This document shows positions 1 through 9,146 of a stretch of 64,000 nt of DNA, one piece after another. The notes under the pieces are model-generated. The model ran no database searches and was not told the DNA's origin. It worked only from the letters and a program-made list of their open reading frames with translations. Position 1 is the stretch's first letter; every line of letters starts with the position of its first letter. A program made the translations under genes and the position numbers. Source of the DNA: Prorocentrum cordatum (Eukaryota; Sar; Dinophyceae; Prorocentrales; Prorocentraceae); the NCBI GenBank assembly GCA_963575745.1, contig CAUYUJ010004313.1, positions 160,795 through 224,794 of the forward strand. Direction: 5' to 3'.

Positions 1-429
1 CATCCCTCGCCATCTCTGCAGCGCCATACGGGCAACCGTCTGTGGGGACAGGCTCCGGGGAGAAAGACGTGGACCTTCGGCGAATGTTCGAGATCTGGAG
101 CTTGAGGTCTTCGGACACTTTCGTTAGCTCTCGGCTGCATTCCAGCCTCGGGATGCTCCCCAGAAACTGAGCCTCGCCTGGAGCGTTCTGGGGGTTCCCC
201 CTGGTTCGCCCCGAGCGGCCATCCGAGGCCCGAACTTGGACCCGCGTGCCGCGGGAGTCTGGCTCCGGGGGAGGGGGCACATCGACCTGGAAGCGGCGAG
301 ACATCGCCAGAGGATCTGCGACGGGGCCCCCGATGGCGAACACGCTCGTTCCCGGGCGGGGTGGACGATCGGGCCCCCATCGACGATCCATGGGCGATCG
401 GGGGTCGACGCATCCCCCCCTAGACTTCT
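1..429. other. Non-coding stretch, no recognised gene
   Basis: GC-rich sequence with open frames on both strands, none of which gives a domain, a compositional signature or a plausible exon. The start shares words such as CCAGCCTCGGGATGCTCCCC with the degenerate repeats near 4.4 and 4.7 kb, so part of it may be decayed repeat. I see nothing else I can support. Confidence 0.4.
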
Positions 430-586
430 GTCGGGCATGTCCCCCTACAGAGGGATTTTGGACGAAAAATGCAGCATATTCACAGCATACCCCCGAATGG
501 TCCAAAGACATCCAAAAAAATCGTCCCCACACTATTCTTTTTACTATTTTTGAATATCCCTCCTGTGGAGGGGCAGGCCCGAACTA
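430..586. mobile_element. MITE-like foldback element, CCTACAG family, copy 1
   Basis: The left end (about 433-458) and the right end (about 552-586) are imperfect inverted repeats built on GGGC-TG-CCC-CTACAG-AGGGAT. The interior is AT-rich (GGACGAAAAATG on one side, TACTATTTTTGAATAT on the other), unlike its GC-rich surroundings. A second copy with the same interior words and the same inverted ends lies at 54,610-54,764, and end fragments occur near 51,190 and 53,355. Size near 157 bp and no coding capacity suggest a non-autonomous DNA element. Confidence 0.7.
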
Positions 587-589
587 ACC

Positions 590-1264
590 CTATAGAGCCC
601 ATCCCCCCAGCTGACCCCGAGGGGCGCTCGGCCCGAGGGCGGGCTGCCGAGGAGCTCCTGCGAGGGGGCTGCCACCTCGGGGCGGCGGCGGCCTGGCCCA
701 CATCTCCGGCGGCGGGAGCTGCTTTTCCCGTCCGGACGTCCCTCCTCGGCTGCTCGGCCTCCCACCCGGATCTCCGACGATGGCTTCTTTCCACTCCAGG
801 CGTTGCCACTCGATCTCGGCCTCGGGAGCAGGACCATCAGGAATGAATCTGGGACGGCTTGCCGTCCCCAGGGGAGGGGTCGGGACGCCTGGGAGCTCTC
901 CGACGTTGTGACGTCAGTGCGTCGCGACACCACACCTCGGATGGAACAAATGATCCATCGGATCGAACAAACCGAAGAGGATCGAACAAACGAGATCACT
1001 GCGGACATGCGCGGATTGAAAGAGCAATATCGGCGGATGCCAGGGCACGGGGCTCGTTGGTCGATTATGGGATCAACCACATTATTGATTCACTCCCAAA
1101 TATACAAGAGACATGCAGCATGTTCGTGCATCTACGGGACATCACACGCATTTGTCGGCGGGAAAATCACTTTCGGGGTAGATCAAGTATGTAGTCGATC
1201 CACTACTCGAAGTTTCGAGCCCCACGGGGTCCCAACGGGCCCCCGAAGAAAGACTTCCCCTGGA
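590..1264. other. Non-coding stretch
   Basis: GC-rich to about 900, then a more balanced stretch with short ATCGAACAAA/GGATCGAACAAACC tandem words near 950-1,000. Open frames exist on both strands but overlap each other in conflicting frames and show no domain. Nothing else supported. Confidence 0.35.
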
Positions 1265-1398
1265 GCAGGGGGCCAGGAACTCGCCGGAGGTCGGGACGAA
1301 TCCAGCGGTGGCGACGAGAGCCTCCGAGGAGTCCCCGAAAAAGGGAAAACGAGGCAAGGGCAGCGGTATGGGTAATTACCTTTTCCTCCTCTGACGCC
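1265..1398. repeat. Introner-like repeat, copy A (degraded)
   Basis: Shares the core GAATCCAGCGGTGGCGA, the word GAAAACGAGG, a right end AGCGGTATGGGTA and the trailer TTTTCCTCCTCTGAC with copies at 8,918-9,055, 48,259-48,413 and 62,793-62,945. Its left inverted end is no longer recognisable. The copy at 62.8 kb is an intron of the ion-channel gene, which is why I call the family introner-like. Confidence 0.65.
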
Positions 1399-1575
1399 AG
1401 GGCACGGGGTCCGTTGTCGAGCCCCGCGGGGTCCTCGGCAGCGGCCTGGGACGAGAGACCTCCGCCGGGGCAGGGAGCCGGGGCCTCGCCAGGTCGGGGA
1501 CCCCCGGCGCTGCTATTCGTCCACGGCCACACGGGCGCACAGCTGCGTCGCCAGCGGGCGGGCACCGCCCCGAGA

Positions 1576-1790
1576 TGGGACGCACAGAGACATACGAATG
1601 CGTTATGTCCTCCTTGGAGGCGAGCGTCCGACCCGAACATATAGTCAACCATTTTGTAGTATACCGTTTCCAGAGCGGTGTGGCCAAAAAGCGCCCGCCA
1701 CGACGCATATACTAGAAGAATTCTCGGTGCGCGTGTCGCCCCTGGGGGTGCGACACACACTGACGCCGACGAGAGGCGGGTTCCGATAGG
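1576..1790. repeat. Dispersed repeat: uninterrupted paralogue of the giant element's insertion site
   Basis: Positions 1,576-1,707 match 19,196-19,311 (TGGGACGCACAG, TATGTCCTC, CCGACCCGAACA, GTGTGGCCA, CCCGCCACGACGCAT) and 1,709-1,790 matches 45,350-45,450 (TTCTCGG, GCGCG, GTCGCCCCTGGGGG, TGACGCCGA, CGGGTTC). In this copy the two halves are contiguous, joined at GACGCAT-A-TACTAGAAG. In the other copy they are separated by the 26-kb region 19,312-45,347. The minus strand is open across much of it, so the repeat may derive from an old coding sequence, but no domain is visible. Confidence 0.8.
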
Positions 1791-1839
1791 CCCCAACAAG
1801 ACAAAGCCAGGACAAGGATCCGTTCGGCGGTGGATACAG

Positions 1840-1940
1840 CGAGGAATTCTGAGATCCGGCGGCTCTGGAAGACGGGCGCCGCGGCCTTCTCAGAGCGTTC
1901 CAGACCGCTCTGAGAGCGTTCCGGAACGGGTCTATCCACG
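1840..1940. repeat. GAGCGTTCC palindromic repeat, copy 1
   Basis: Shares CTGAGATC-GG-GG-TCTGGA, GCCGCGGCC and the palindrome-rich CAGAGCGTTCCAGAC/CTCTGAGAGCGTTCC with 7,450-7,586 (which is an intron) and 47,108-47,240. An inverted partial copy lies at about 53,570-53,640. Short, non-coding and dispersed. Confidence 0.65.
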
Positions 1941-1944
1941 TAGT

Positions 1945-2070
1945 TCAGTTTTATCGTGCTCATTTCTAATTGTGTTCGTTTCTAATTGTTCCTGGCCCCC
2001 TAGCGGCCAGGAAGAAGCCCAGGATAGAACAATTAGAAATGAAAAGGATCTTGCCCCCAAAAAGTCAAAG
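1945..2070. repeat. Foldback repeat around CTGGCCCCCTAGCGGCCAGG, copy 1
   Basis: TTTCTAATTGTTC and GAACAATTAGAAA form inverted arms around a GC-rich centre containing CTGGCCCCCTAGCGGCCAG, itself near-palindromic. A second copy lies at 50,620-50,735 (CTAACTGGTCCTGGCCCCCTGGTGGCCAGG). The minus strand carries a short open frame only. Confidence 0.6.
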
Positions 2071-2154
2071 AACTTTCAAATACTTAGAAATGAACCATGT
2101 GTCCTCGTCCTGGCCCCATCCAGCCTGGTCGGGGGGCTCCGTTCCAGAACCTGA

Positions 2155-2323
2155 AAATGTTCGAAGAACAAAGGCAATGTTCTTAGAACATAAACCCGAT
2201 GTGCTAAAACAAGACAGCCCCGACCGGAAATGTTCTAAGAACATTTCGTGCAGACCACAAAGAGTTCTTAGAACATTGTTTGGTGGGCCGATAGGCACGC
2301 CAGGACGCTTCGCCACTGCTTGA
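2155..2323. repeat. TGTTCTTAGAACA dispersed repeat, copy 1
   Basis: Contains repeated TGTTCTTAGAACAT palindromes, CCCGATGT-CTAAAACAAG, AACATTTCGTG and ends with GACGCTTCGCCACTGCT. Copies 2 and 3 are at 4,511-4,699 and 18,195-18,373 with the same order of words, so this is one family of about 170-190 bp. Confidence 0.75.
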
Positions 2324-2329
2324 CCAACT

Positions 2330-2880
2330 CCTCCTCCCGGGAGCTCCGTAGGGCCAGAAGCGCCGGCGACCCCGACGGCCTCAGAGATGATCCAGGACGG
2401 CCTCCGACGGGTTCGAGATGGCCCCCAAAGGTTCTCAGACGAACTCTGATGGCACCCCGTCGCCCTGAAATGGCTTCAGGACAGCCGACGCAGCCTCCCA
2501 GACGCCACCCGAGGGCTCCAAGAGGACTCCCCGCGAGGGCCCCAACAAGCAAACACTGCCAGAGTCCCCCAGAGACTGCCCTAAAGGCCATGAAGATCGA
2601 CCCCAGACTGGCCAAGAGGCCGCGAAGAGGGCCCCAGGACGGCCGCAGACCGCACTGGGACGGCACAAGAAGCGCCCAACACGGCCCAAGAGGGCCCCAA
2701 GAGGGGCCCAAGACAGCCCACAGGATGCTCCCAAGGCGGCCCAAGAAGGGCCGCAGACAGCCCAGGATGGCCCCAGTGCGGCCCGAGAGGCGCCTCGGAC
2801 GGCCCAGGGGGTCCCTAAAAGGCCCGTGAGAGAGCCCATCGAGCCCCCTGGAGGTGTCCAAACGGCCCCGTAGCGGCCCC
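2330..2880. repeat. Degenerate CCCAAGAGGCCCC repeat block
   Basis: Degenerate short tandem-like words (GGCCCCAAGAGGGCC, GGACGGCC, CCCAAGA) fill this block. The same texture recurs at about 30,150-30,640, 32,760-33,280, 58,440-58,900, 60,000-60,310 and 61,190-62,110, two of which lie inside the ion-channel gene's introns. Long open frames exist in several registers on both strands but are compositional (Pro/Arg-rich), so I do not call a gene. Confidence 0.65.
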
Positions 2881-3660
2881 AAGAGTAGGTTATTCGGCGG
2901 TGGACAAACCTCCCTTTAGTAAACCTCCCCTTAGTGAAAACGGCCTGGAACCGAAACCGACGGACCTGGACCCGCAAAAATGACGGCCGCGACGCCCTCT
3001 CGCGAACCGAAAACGGCAAATTCGCGAATCGACGCGTCAGGGTAGGAGGTCTGTCCACCTCCGATTTATTCCCTCTCCCGGGGCCACGGATGCCCGTCCT
3101 CTGGGCGCGCGGCGGCGGCGGCGGCGACAGCTGCGACGGCGGCAACGGAGACCCGCGGCGGCGACCGCCGCGGAAACGCGGCTGGCACGACGGGTGCGGC
3201 GCCTCTGGGCGAGGGGGCGCTCGGAGACGAGGGGGACGAGGGGGACGAGGTCGCCACTGAGCTGTGGGCCTGGCGCGCTGCCGCGCGGCACGACCTCCGC
3301 CGCCACCGCCGCCGCCGCCGCCGTCTCGACATGTTCAGCATGTTCGGTCGTTTTCGCATGTTCTTGGCGTCTCCAGCAGCTGCGCCTGCCAGAGGGCGTT
3401 CTGGGGGGTGCCCAAATCGTCACGAACGGCCGCTCGAAGCCGGAAGGCTGGCCCGAAAACCACCAGGGACGGGGACGTGCTGGTGGGGGGAGAAGCAAGA
3501 CTTGATGGAACCCGCAGTGGGCGAATGATTGCTTAATCCCAAGGAGATGCTCCCAAACTGTGTTCCTGCAAGCCTCAGGGTGCCCAATATCGTGGTGGGC
3601 CTCTCGGAGTCGGCATGCTGAACACGTGCATCAGCAACTAGAGGCCACGAGCAAGTCGCC
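2881..3660. other. GC-rich non-coding stretch with CGGCGG tracts
   Basis: From 3,090 to 3,330 the sequence is dominated by CGG/CCG-like triplets that open every frame, giving Arg- or Ala-rich translations. From 3,400 to 3,660 it is more complex but no domain or exon signature was recognised on either strand. Confidence 0.35.
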
Positions 3661-3745
3661 TTACACCTACAAACGAGGCCTGAGCCTTCTAAGAAGCAGG
3701 GGTGTTTCTAAAAAGCCTTCCCCCCTCACCCTAACCTCCTCTGCA
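3661..3745. repeat. CTTCTAAGAAGCAGGGGTG dispersed repeat, copy 1
   Basis: ACACCTACAAACGAGGCC followed by CCTTCTAAGAAGCAGGGG and AAAGCCTTCCCCCCT. Related copies are at 54,835-54,915 and 56,820-56,905 in the same orientation. Contains a small hairpin around AGAAGC/GCTTCT. Confidence 0.6.
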
Positions 3746-3857
3746 CGTGGCTGAGGAGGAGCGAGGAGGAGCGAGGGGGGAGGGGGAGGACCGAAAGGGT
3801 GACCAGAAAATGAGAAAGGGTGCCTGGACCAATCAGCCTCAGTTTGGACGCCCGACA

Positions 3858-4305
3858 TGGGTACGGACAAAAACGGGCACAATGCCCAACAACCAATGCT
3901 GTCCAAGATCGGCAGCGGCCGCCGTTGGGCAGGTGGCTTGTCTGCCGAGAGCAGCGCCCGCGGCGGCGCGGACAGCGAGCCCTATCCAAAATGATCAGGT
4001 TGGGCATCGTGCCCAATCTTTCCGTGCCCATGCAAGGCGTGCCGTTGCTGCCGCCCTCCAGCGGAGAGAGGCCCCGCTGAGCGGCGCCTCACGCAGATCC
4101 GGCATGGACCTCGCCGTCTTCCGGGTGCCGCAAGGCGTGCGTGCGAACCCGTTTCCGCTCCGCCGCGGCGCCCGGGGATGATCCATCTGGACGCCTGCAG
4201 CGGGTACCGCAACAGTGGGCACGATGCCCGACAGCAACTGTCGTCCCAGCACCACCGGCGGCCGCTGTTGGACAGGCGGCCATCTGTCTCTCGAACGCAT
4301 AGCGC
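3858..4305. repeat. Pair of direct repeats with GGGCAC-ATGCCC ends
   Basis: Two related units, 3,858-3,960 and 4,200-4,305, each run from GGTAC-G-A through GGGCAC-ATGCCC, CGGCGGCCGCTGTTGGACAGG (or its variant) and a CTGTCTG/CTGCCGAG word. The spacer repeats GGGCATCGTGCCCAA. They are direct duplicates of roughly 100 bp. No coding signature. Confidence 0.5.
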
Positions 4306-4392
4306 CCTAAAAAAGCAAGCCTTGCTCCAAAAAAAGGGCAGGAGCTCCTGTCAGTCTTCGTCCCCATGCCTTCCGTACCCATGCCGATCATC

Positions 4393-4785
4393 GTGTCGAC
4401 TCCAGCCTCGCCATCCCTGGGTGTTGCCTGGCACGCAGGTGTCGCCACTCTGCTGCTTCCCCAATTAAGCAGGGACCGACCGTCCCGACATTTCCATAGG
4501 CCTACCACGCCATGTTCTTAGAACCCGAAGAAGTTCCCATAACAGAAACCAAGTTTTTTTACAAGATCAAGCCAAAGTGATAAAACAAGACAGTCCAAGC
4601 CAGATGGGCTCAGATAACATTTCGTGGAAACCACAAAAGGTTCTTAGAACATTATTTGGTAGGCCCATATGAGAGCTAGGACGCTTCGCCACTGCTCGAA
4701 TGTCGATCGTGTCGAATCCAACCTCGCCATCCCCGGATGCTACCCAGCACGCAGGCGTCGCCACGCTGCTGCTCCCCCAACATGG
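4393..4785. repeat. Direct repeats surrounding TGTTCTTAGAACA repeat copy 2
   Basis: The segments 4,393-4,470 and 4,709-4,785 share GTCGA-TCCA-CCTCGCCATCCC, GCACGCAGG-GTCGCCAC and CTGCTGCT-CCC. Between them, 4,511-4,699, sits copy 2 of the TGTTCTTAGAACA family (ending ACGCTTCGCCACTGCTCGA). The layout suggests duplication of a flank or an insertion into one of two tandem units. Confidence 0.6.
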
Positions 4786-4872
4786 GGGCTCGGCGTTGCA
4801 ACGGGACACGGCGCCTCTCAAGTCCAACCAGGACCTCGTCCTCCTGGGTGCCGCGGGCCGGTCGGGCGCAGA

Positions 4873-4975
4873 TCCCTCCCCTCCTCCCCCTCCTCCTCAT
4901 CCCCCTCCTCCTCCTCCTCCTCCTCCTCCTCCTCCTCCTCCTCCTCCTCCTCCTCCTCCTCCTCCTCTTTCACAA
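4873..4975. repeat. CTC triplet microsatellite
   Basis: Nearly pure CTC/TCC repeats. The translations (Pro, Leu or Ser runs, or Gly/Arg/Glu on the other strand) are artefacts of the repeat. Confidence 0.9.
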
Positions 4976-5259
4976 TAACTCAATATGAATACTACTCTCC
5001 CTCTTCCCCTGATGGCGTGCTGGGAATATTCGACCCCCCCCCCGCGTATTGTTTTTTTACACACAGGATTCCCGGGAGTTGGGTTTTCGCCTGCTTTTTG
5101 TTTCAAAATGCTGCTCTCGCTGAGGCGCCGGCCTCATTTCTGCTCCCGAATCGTTCTGAATCCTGCTCCCGCTGCAGCGTGGGCCTCATTTTCGGATCGG
5201 TATTTTGCCTCCGTCGTTCAGGATGGCGTTCTCGCCCCAGCGCGGGCCTCTTTCTCGCG

Positions 5260-5461
5260 CGCCCATCCGCCCGCCACCACCGCGCCGCACCACGCCCCGC
5301 CCCGCCGCACGCACACCCACCGCCACTTCCACCCACCAACGCACGCACGCACGCACGCGCACCACCACCGCGCACCGCCACCACCACCGCACTACCTCAC
5401 CCACCACCACTACGCTACACCGCGTCACACCACATCACACGCGCGCGCAAACAGACACACA

Positions 5462-5509
<48 letters not shown>

Positions 5510-5688
5510 CACACATACACACGCACACACACACACACACGCACACACAGACACACACACACACACACACCACCACCGCCACCACCACCACCACCACCAC
5601 CACCACCACCGCCATCACGCACGTACGCACCTGGCCCATCACCAAACCACCAAGACGCCACACCACGTCACACCACAGCACACGCGCG

Positions 5689-5720
<32 letters not shown>

Positions 5721-5800
5721 CACCACAACAACCACAACCACGCACACACGCACGCACGCACGCGCACCACCACCCACTACGCACACGCACGCGGAGCCAC
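5260..5800. repeat. CAC/ACGC/ACAC microsatellite block
   Basis: Successive simple repeats: ACGC (5,338-5,360 and 5,455-5,497), ACAC (5,498-5,570), CCA (5,571-5,612), ACAC again (5,685-5,720) and ACGC (5,745-5,765). Every frame is open with His/Thr-rich or Val/Cys-rich translations. Not a gene. The 4,980-5,260 stretch before it shows no recognised feature. Confidence 0.9.
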
Positions 5801-5904
5801 AGGTCCGCTACGACACGCGTCCGCGGATAGAGAAAATCAGCGCCATGGTAAGGGATGGGAGGGAGGGGTAGGATGTCAGATGTTGACGCGAGCGCACCTA
5901 ACTT

Positions 5905-6345
5905 GTCCCCCGCCCCTCCTCCCCTCTCCCCTGCTCCTCCTCCTCTCCTCCTCCTCCTCTCCTCCTCCTCCTCCTCCTCCCCTCCTCCTCTCCCTCCTCT
6001 CCTCCTCCCCTCCCCTCCTCCTCCTCCTCCTCTCCTCCTCCTCCTCCTCCTCCTCCTCTCCTCCTCCTCCTCCTCCTCCTCCTCCTCCTCCTCCTCCTCT
6101 CCTCTCCTCCTCCTCCTGCTCCTCCTCCTCCTCCTCCTCTCATCCTCCTCACCTCCTCCTCCTCCTCCTCCTCCTCCTCCTCCTCCTCTTCCTCCTCCTC
6201 TCCCTCCTCCTCTCCTCGTCCTCCTCCTCCTCCTGCTCCTGCTGCTTCTGCTGCTCTGCTGCTCCTGCTGCTCCTGCTGCTCCTCCTCCTCCTCCTCCTC
6301 CTCCTCCTCCTCCTCCTCCTCCTCCTCCTCCTCATCCTCCTCCTT
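5905..6345. repeat. Long imperfect TCC microsatellite
   Basis: About 440 bp of CTCCTCCTC with occasional C insertions that shift the frame repeatedly, plus a CTGCTGCTC segment near 6,235-6,285. All long open frames across it are compositional. Confidence 0.9.
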
Positions 6346-6364
6346 TCTCCTCCCTCTGCGCCGC

Positions 6365-6510
6365 GAGGGCGCCCCCGCGCCCAGCCGCACGCGCGCGGGG
6401 GATGCGGCGGGAGGCCATCGCCACGAGGTGCCGCAGGTCGCCTTCGTCCTCAACATGTTCGTCCCCCATCCATTGCTTCAGATCGGGGATCGGGCCCACG
6501 CGGCGTGCAC
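6365..6510 (-). CDS. Possible exon of unknown minus-strand gene
   Basis: On the minus strand one frame reads GPIPDLKQWMGDEHVEDE followed by GDLRHLVAMASRRIPRAR before entering the TCC tract. The residue mix (acidic, with Trp, His and Met) is unlike the compositional translations around it and resembles real coding sequence. It is not bounded by convincing splice sites and no family is recognised. It could belong to the same gene as the exons at 7,150-7,706, which lie upstream on the same strand. This is inference from composition only. Confidence 0.3.
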
Positions 6511-6999
6511 CGCCATGGCTTCCTATACAGCTTTTGACTGGGCTCCGCTTTCCCCATCATCAGCCCATTATTTTATGACTGGGCCCGCTGGTGTTGTAGC
6601 TCCTTTCGGTTGGCTTCGCCCCTGCCAAATCAGTTCCCCCAGCTCGTACCCAACACGAGCCCATATTTGCGCTTGCTTGCGTAGCATGGAATTCGCCAGT
6701 CCAACTGGCGTGCTGCGCTTTCAACACTGGCCAGCACGGGGACGCCACGCGCCTTACCCCTCAAAGGGCGCGGGGTCGCCGGCGTGTCCTGTCGTGTGGC
6801 CCTGTTGGGGCTACCCCATGGTCCTCTTGGATCGCCCACCTGCCCATTGCGCCCTGCGCCCAGGACCCAGGCCATGCGTCGCGCCCACGCCGATGAATTG
6901 CGGTGCCACGCAGCGCCACACCGAACAGACGGGGACACCTCGCCGCCTCACCTTGGGAGCCAGGCGGAGGCCGAGGTGGAGGCGGAGGCTGAGACAGAG

Positions 7000-7095
7000 G
7001 CGGAGGAGGAGGAGGAGGAGGAGGAGGAGGAGGAGGAGGAGGAGGAGGAGGAGGAGGGGGTGGAGGAGGAGGAGGGGAAGGGGAGGAGGAGGAAG
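7000..7095. repeat. GGA triplet microsatellite
   Basis: GGAGGAGGA run with a few substitutions. The Glu-rich or Leu/Ser-rich translations are artefacts. Confidence 0.9.
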
Positions 7096-7149
7096 AGTAG
7101 GAGGCGGAGGCCTCTGGGGGCGTCTGGGAGCCCTCCTGAGGCCTCGGCG

Positions 7150-7706
7150 ATGGCGGCTGTCGGCCGCGGCTTCGCCCTGGGCCGGGGCGGCGGCCTGGGC
7201 AGCGCCCCCGATGTCCACCGCGTCCCGAGCGAACCAGTCGGCCAGCGGGTGGGCACCGTCGGCGAAGGTGACCTTTCAGACGAGGTCAGGGCGAGGACAG
7301 GACAGGACAGGACAGCCGCCGATGTGCGCCCTGTGGGGCGGCCCTCTAAGATCTCGGCGGGGGCGCCGGAGCGCCGAAACTCAGATGTCGTAGTACATGG
7401 TTACTTCACGATCTCGAAACCAGGGCGAGGGTAAAACAAAGTTTGGATGAATCGAGAATCTCTGAGATCGGGTGGATCTGGAGGATGTCTCGAGTGCCGC
7501 GGCCTTCTCAGAGCGTTCCGGGACGCTCTGAGAGCGTTCCAAAGCGCTCTGGAACGGATTTATCCTCGTCCTAGCCCCATCCGGACCTTGTACGCCATCT
7601 GCTCGTCCTGCAGGTCGTGCTCGACGACAACGCCCTCGCGCCCCGACGCCTTGACCCTCGCCATGAGGCCGACCTTGCGGATGCGGTGCTCATCGGCGCT
7701 GCCAGT
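7150..7706 (-). CDS. Two exons encoding a split SH3/Tudor-like domain
   Basis: Minus-strand exon 1 (about 7,706-7,587) reads DEHRIRKVGLMARVKASG then REGVVVEHDLQDEQMAYK; exon 2 (7,272 to about 7,150) reads VTFADGAHPLADWFARD then AVDIGGAAQ. Joined, they give a typical beta-rich module: G-R-E-G-V-V-V-E-H-D, M-A-Y-K-V-T-F-A-D-G and D-W-F. Short SH3/Tudor-like modules of this kind are, as I recall, common in dinoflagellate proteins. The intron 7,273-7,586 begins GTCCGG, ends CTGAAAG, and the exon after it also starts GTC, so the splice site is flanked by a small direct repeat. A pyrimidine-rich CCTGTCC tract precedes the acceptor. The rest of the gene is not resolved. Function unknown; a chromatin- or protein-binding module is possible. 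Confidence 0.5.
7273..7586 (-). repeat. Intron composed largely of the GAGCGTTCC dispersed repeat, copy 2
   Basis: The interval carries the same palindrome-rich block as 1,840-1,940 and 47,108-47,240: CTGAGATCGGGTGGATCTGG, GCCGCGGCCTTCTCAGAGC, GCTCTGAGAGCGTTCC. Read on the minus strand it is a 314-bp GT-AG intron between two halves of one protein module. The repeat therefore occupies most of an intron, either because the intron arose from it or because it inserted there. Confidence 0.55.
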
Positions 7707-7874
7707 TGTCCCGATCGATGTCTCTCCAGAGAATCCCCAAGGCCTCTGAGAGTGGCCCAGGAGAGCGCCCCAAAGGCTTACAAAATGGCCTTGACACCTC
7801 CCAGATATAGCCCCGATAACTCTTCAAGAGGCTCCCAGATCAAAGGATCAACCACGGCCTTTATGATTGACACA

Positions 7875-7975
7875 TGGTTATGTTCCCGCTCAACCCGAGC
7901 TCCTTTTTGACGGTTCCCCCTCTGCGCTCCATGGCAAGCTCCTGTGCTTTCCTGGCCAAGGCAACTAGCATGATA
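7875..7975 (-). CDS. Possible exon of the same unknown minus-strand gene
   Basis: One minus-strand frame reads LVALARKAQELAMERRGG then TVKKELGLSGNITM: charged, helix-like and without low complexity, so exon-like. It lies upstream (on the minus strand) of the SH3-like exons at 7,150-7,706 and could belong to the same gene. Splice sites and family are not established. The 7,980-8,370 interval has further open frames (for example GKLLIDDVGVLERT on the minus strand near 8,140-8,180) that I cannot connect. Confidence 0.3.
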
Positions 7976-8377
7976 ATCGTTCCTGGATGGGCTAGTGGGC
8001 ATACACGAAGCGTCAACAGTATACAAGGCACGAAGCTTCCTGAGCGGCGCCAGCGAAAACTTTCAAGTAACACGTCGCGGCTTCAATCAACGGGAGTCGC
8101 GCAACGCACGGGATGCATGGTGAGAGCGGGTCCTCTCCAACACTCCGACGTCGTCTATCAATAATTTACCCTCTGAAATCTCAGCCCCTTCCCCGCGGGA
8201 CTTCTCATCCCGAGTCTTTTTTTGACGGCCTGGAGGCCTCGGAAGTCGAAAATTTGCCCCAAACCGTCCGCTGCGAGTTTCTCTCACGCCGCGAGGACAA
8301 GGTACGCGCCCCTGCGAGGTTGAGACGGAGAAGACGGCATGAACACAAACCTCCAGAGGCCCGCGCGGACTGTCAGG

Positions 8378-8450
8378 ATCGGCGCGGACGCGCCTCCCCG
8401 GCGCCCGAGGTCATGCAATCCGCGCGGTGCTCCGACGGATCACTCCCCAA
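8378..8450. repeat. CGGTGCTCCGA direct repeat, copy 1
   Basis: Shares GACGCGCCTCCC-GGCGCCC, CCCGAGGTCA and ATCCGCGCGGTGCTCCGA with 8,838-8,910, the sequence immediately before introner-like copy B. About 70 bp, same orientation, non-coding. The intervening 8,450-8,838 shows no gene. Confidence 0.6.
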
Positions 8451-8837
8451 AAGTGCTTGCACTAGTCATTTTGGAGGCCCGAGAGGGGTGCGGCATGAAG
8501 GGGTAGTGTGCTCATTGTGGAAACGGCGATGTTATTTGCGATGAATAATAATGTCAGAGTCCCCTCCACATGAAACTAGAATCACACCCCTTTGTACCAT
8601 ACCCCTATCCTACCTCCAGAATTATGGTGTCCCCATCGTACTTGAGGACCACATCCCAGTAATAAGTTCGAGCACCCGGAGAAAGGTCGAAAGAGTGTCG
8701 AAACAGTGTCGGACGAGTGTCCCCCCGGGGCCCGACGCGTAAAAGCGCTCGAATTTCGGCACTTTTTTGGTGCTCGGGATTCTTTCTGGTGATCAATGCT
8801 GAAGTCGGTTGGAACATCCTACCTCCAGAGTCATGTC

Positions 8838-8910
8838 GATTAGGCGCTGACGCGCCTCCCTGGCGCCCGAGGTCAGGACATCCGCGCGGTGCTCCGATAG
8901 ATTGGGGACA
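8838..8910. repeat. CGGTGCTCCGA direct repeat, copy 2
   Basis: Second copy of the repeat at 8,378-8,450, ending a few bases before introner-like copy B. Confidence 0.6.
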
Positions 8911-8917
8911 CCAGCAA

Positions 8918-9055
8918 GGTACCGACACCGCTACTCCCCAGACCTCTCCTGGGGTGCGCTCTGACCAGGACTTCGAGGCGAATCCAGCGGTGGCGAGGCC
9001 CAGAAGGAGAAAACGAGGGAGGGAAGCGGTGTGGGTACCTTGTCCTCCTCTGACA
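8918..9055. repeat. Introner-like repeat, copy B
   Basis: Begins GGTACCGACACCGCT and has the inverted word AGCGGTGTGGGTACC at 9,025-9,039, so its ends are inverted repeats. The core GACCAGGACTTCGAGGCG-AATCCAGCGGTGG matches copies at 1.3, 48.3 and 62.8 kb. No host gene is evident here. Confidence 0.7.
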
Positions 9056-9086
9056 GATCACTTCCAGGGAGCGCCTGCACGAGCCA

Positions 9087-9146
9087 TGTCGATCAGGTGC
9101 GGAATTTCTCGTGTGCGTGGGCGGCATTTCGCACCTAATCGACATC
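9087..9146. repeat. Perfect-looking foldback, ATGTCGAT-AGGTGCG arms
   Basis: ATGTCGATCAGGTGCGGAAT is followed after about 20 bases by the inverted arm ATTTCGCACCTAATCGACAT: 18 of 20 positions pair. A related left arm plus loop (ATCAGGTGCGGCATCTC, GTGGGCGGGTGGCATGTCGC) is found at 15,641-15,680, beyond the 3' TCC tract of the LINE. Could be a small foldback element or a transcript hairpin. Confidence 0.6.

Noticed and set aside
2320-2829. Arg/Pro-rich plus-strand frame and Gly/Leu-rich minus-strand frame
   Set aside because: Same degenerate CCCAAGAGG texture as in known introns; no domain.
4873-6345. Very long open frames with Pro, Leu, Ser, Glu, His or Thr runs
   Set aside because: They arise from CTC, TCC, CAC and ACGC microsatellites, are open in several registers and both strands at once, and lack any non-repetitive domain.
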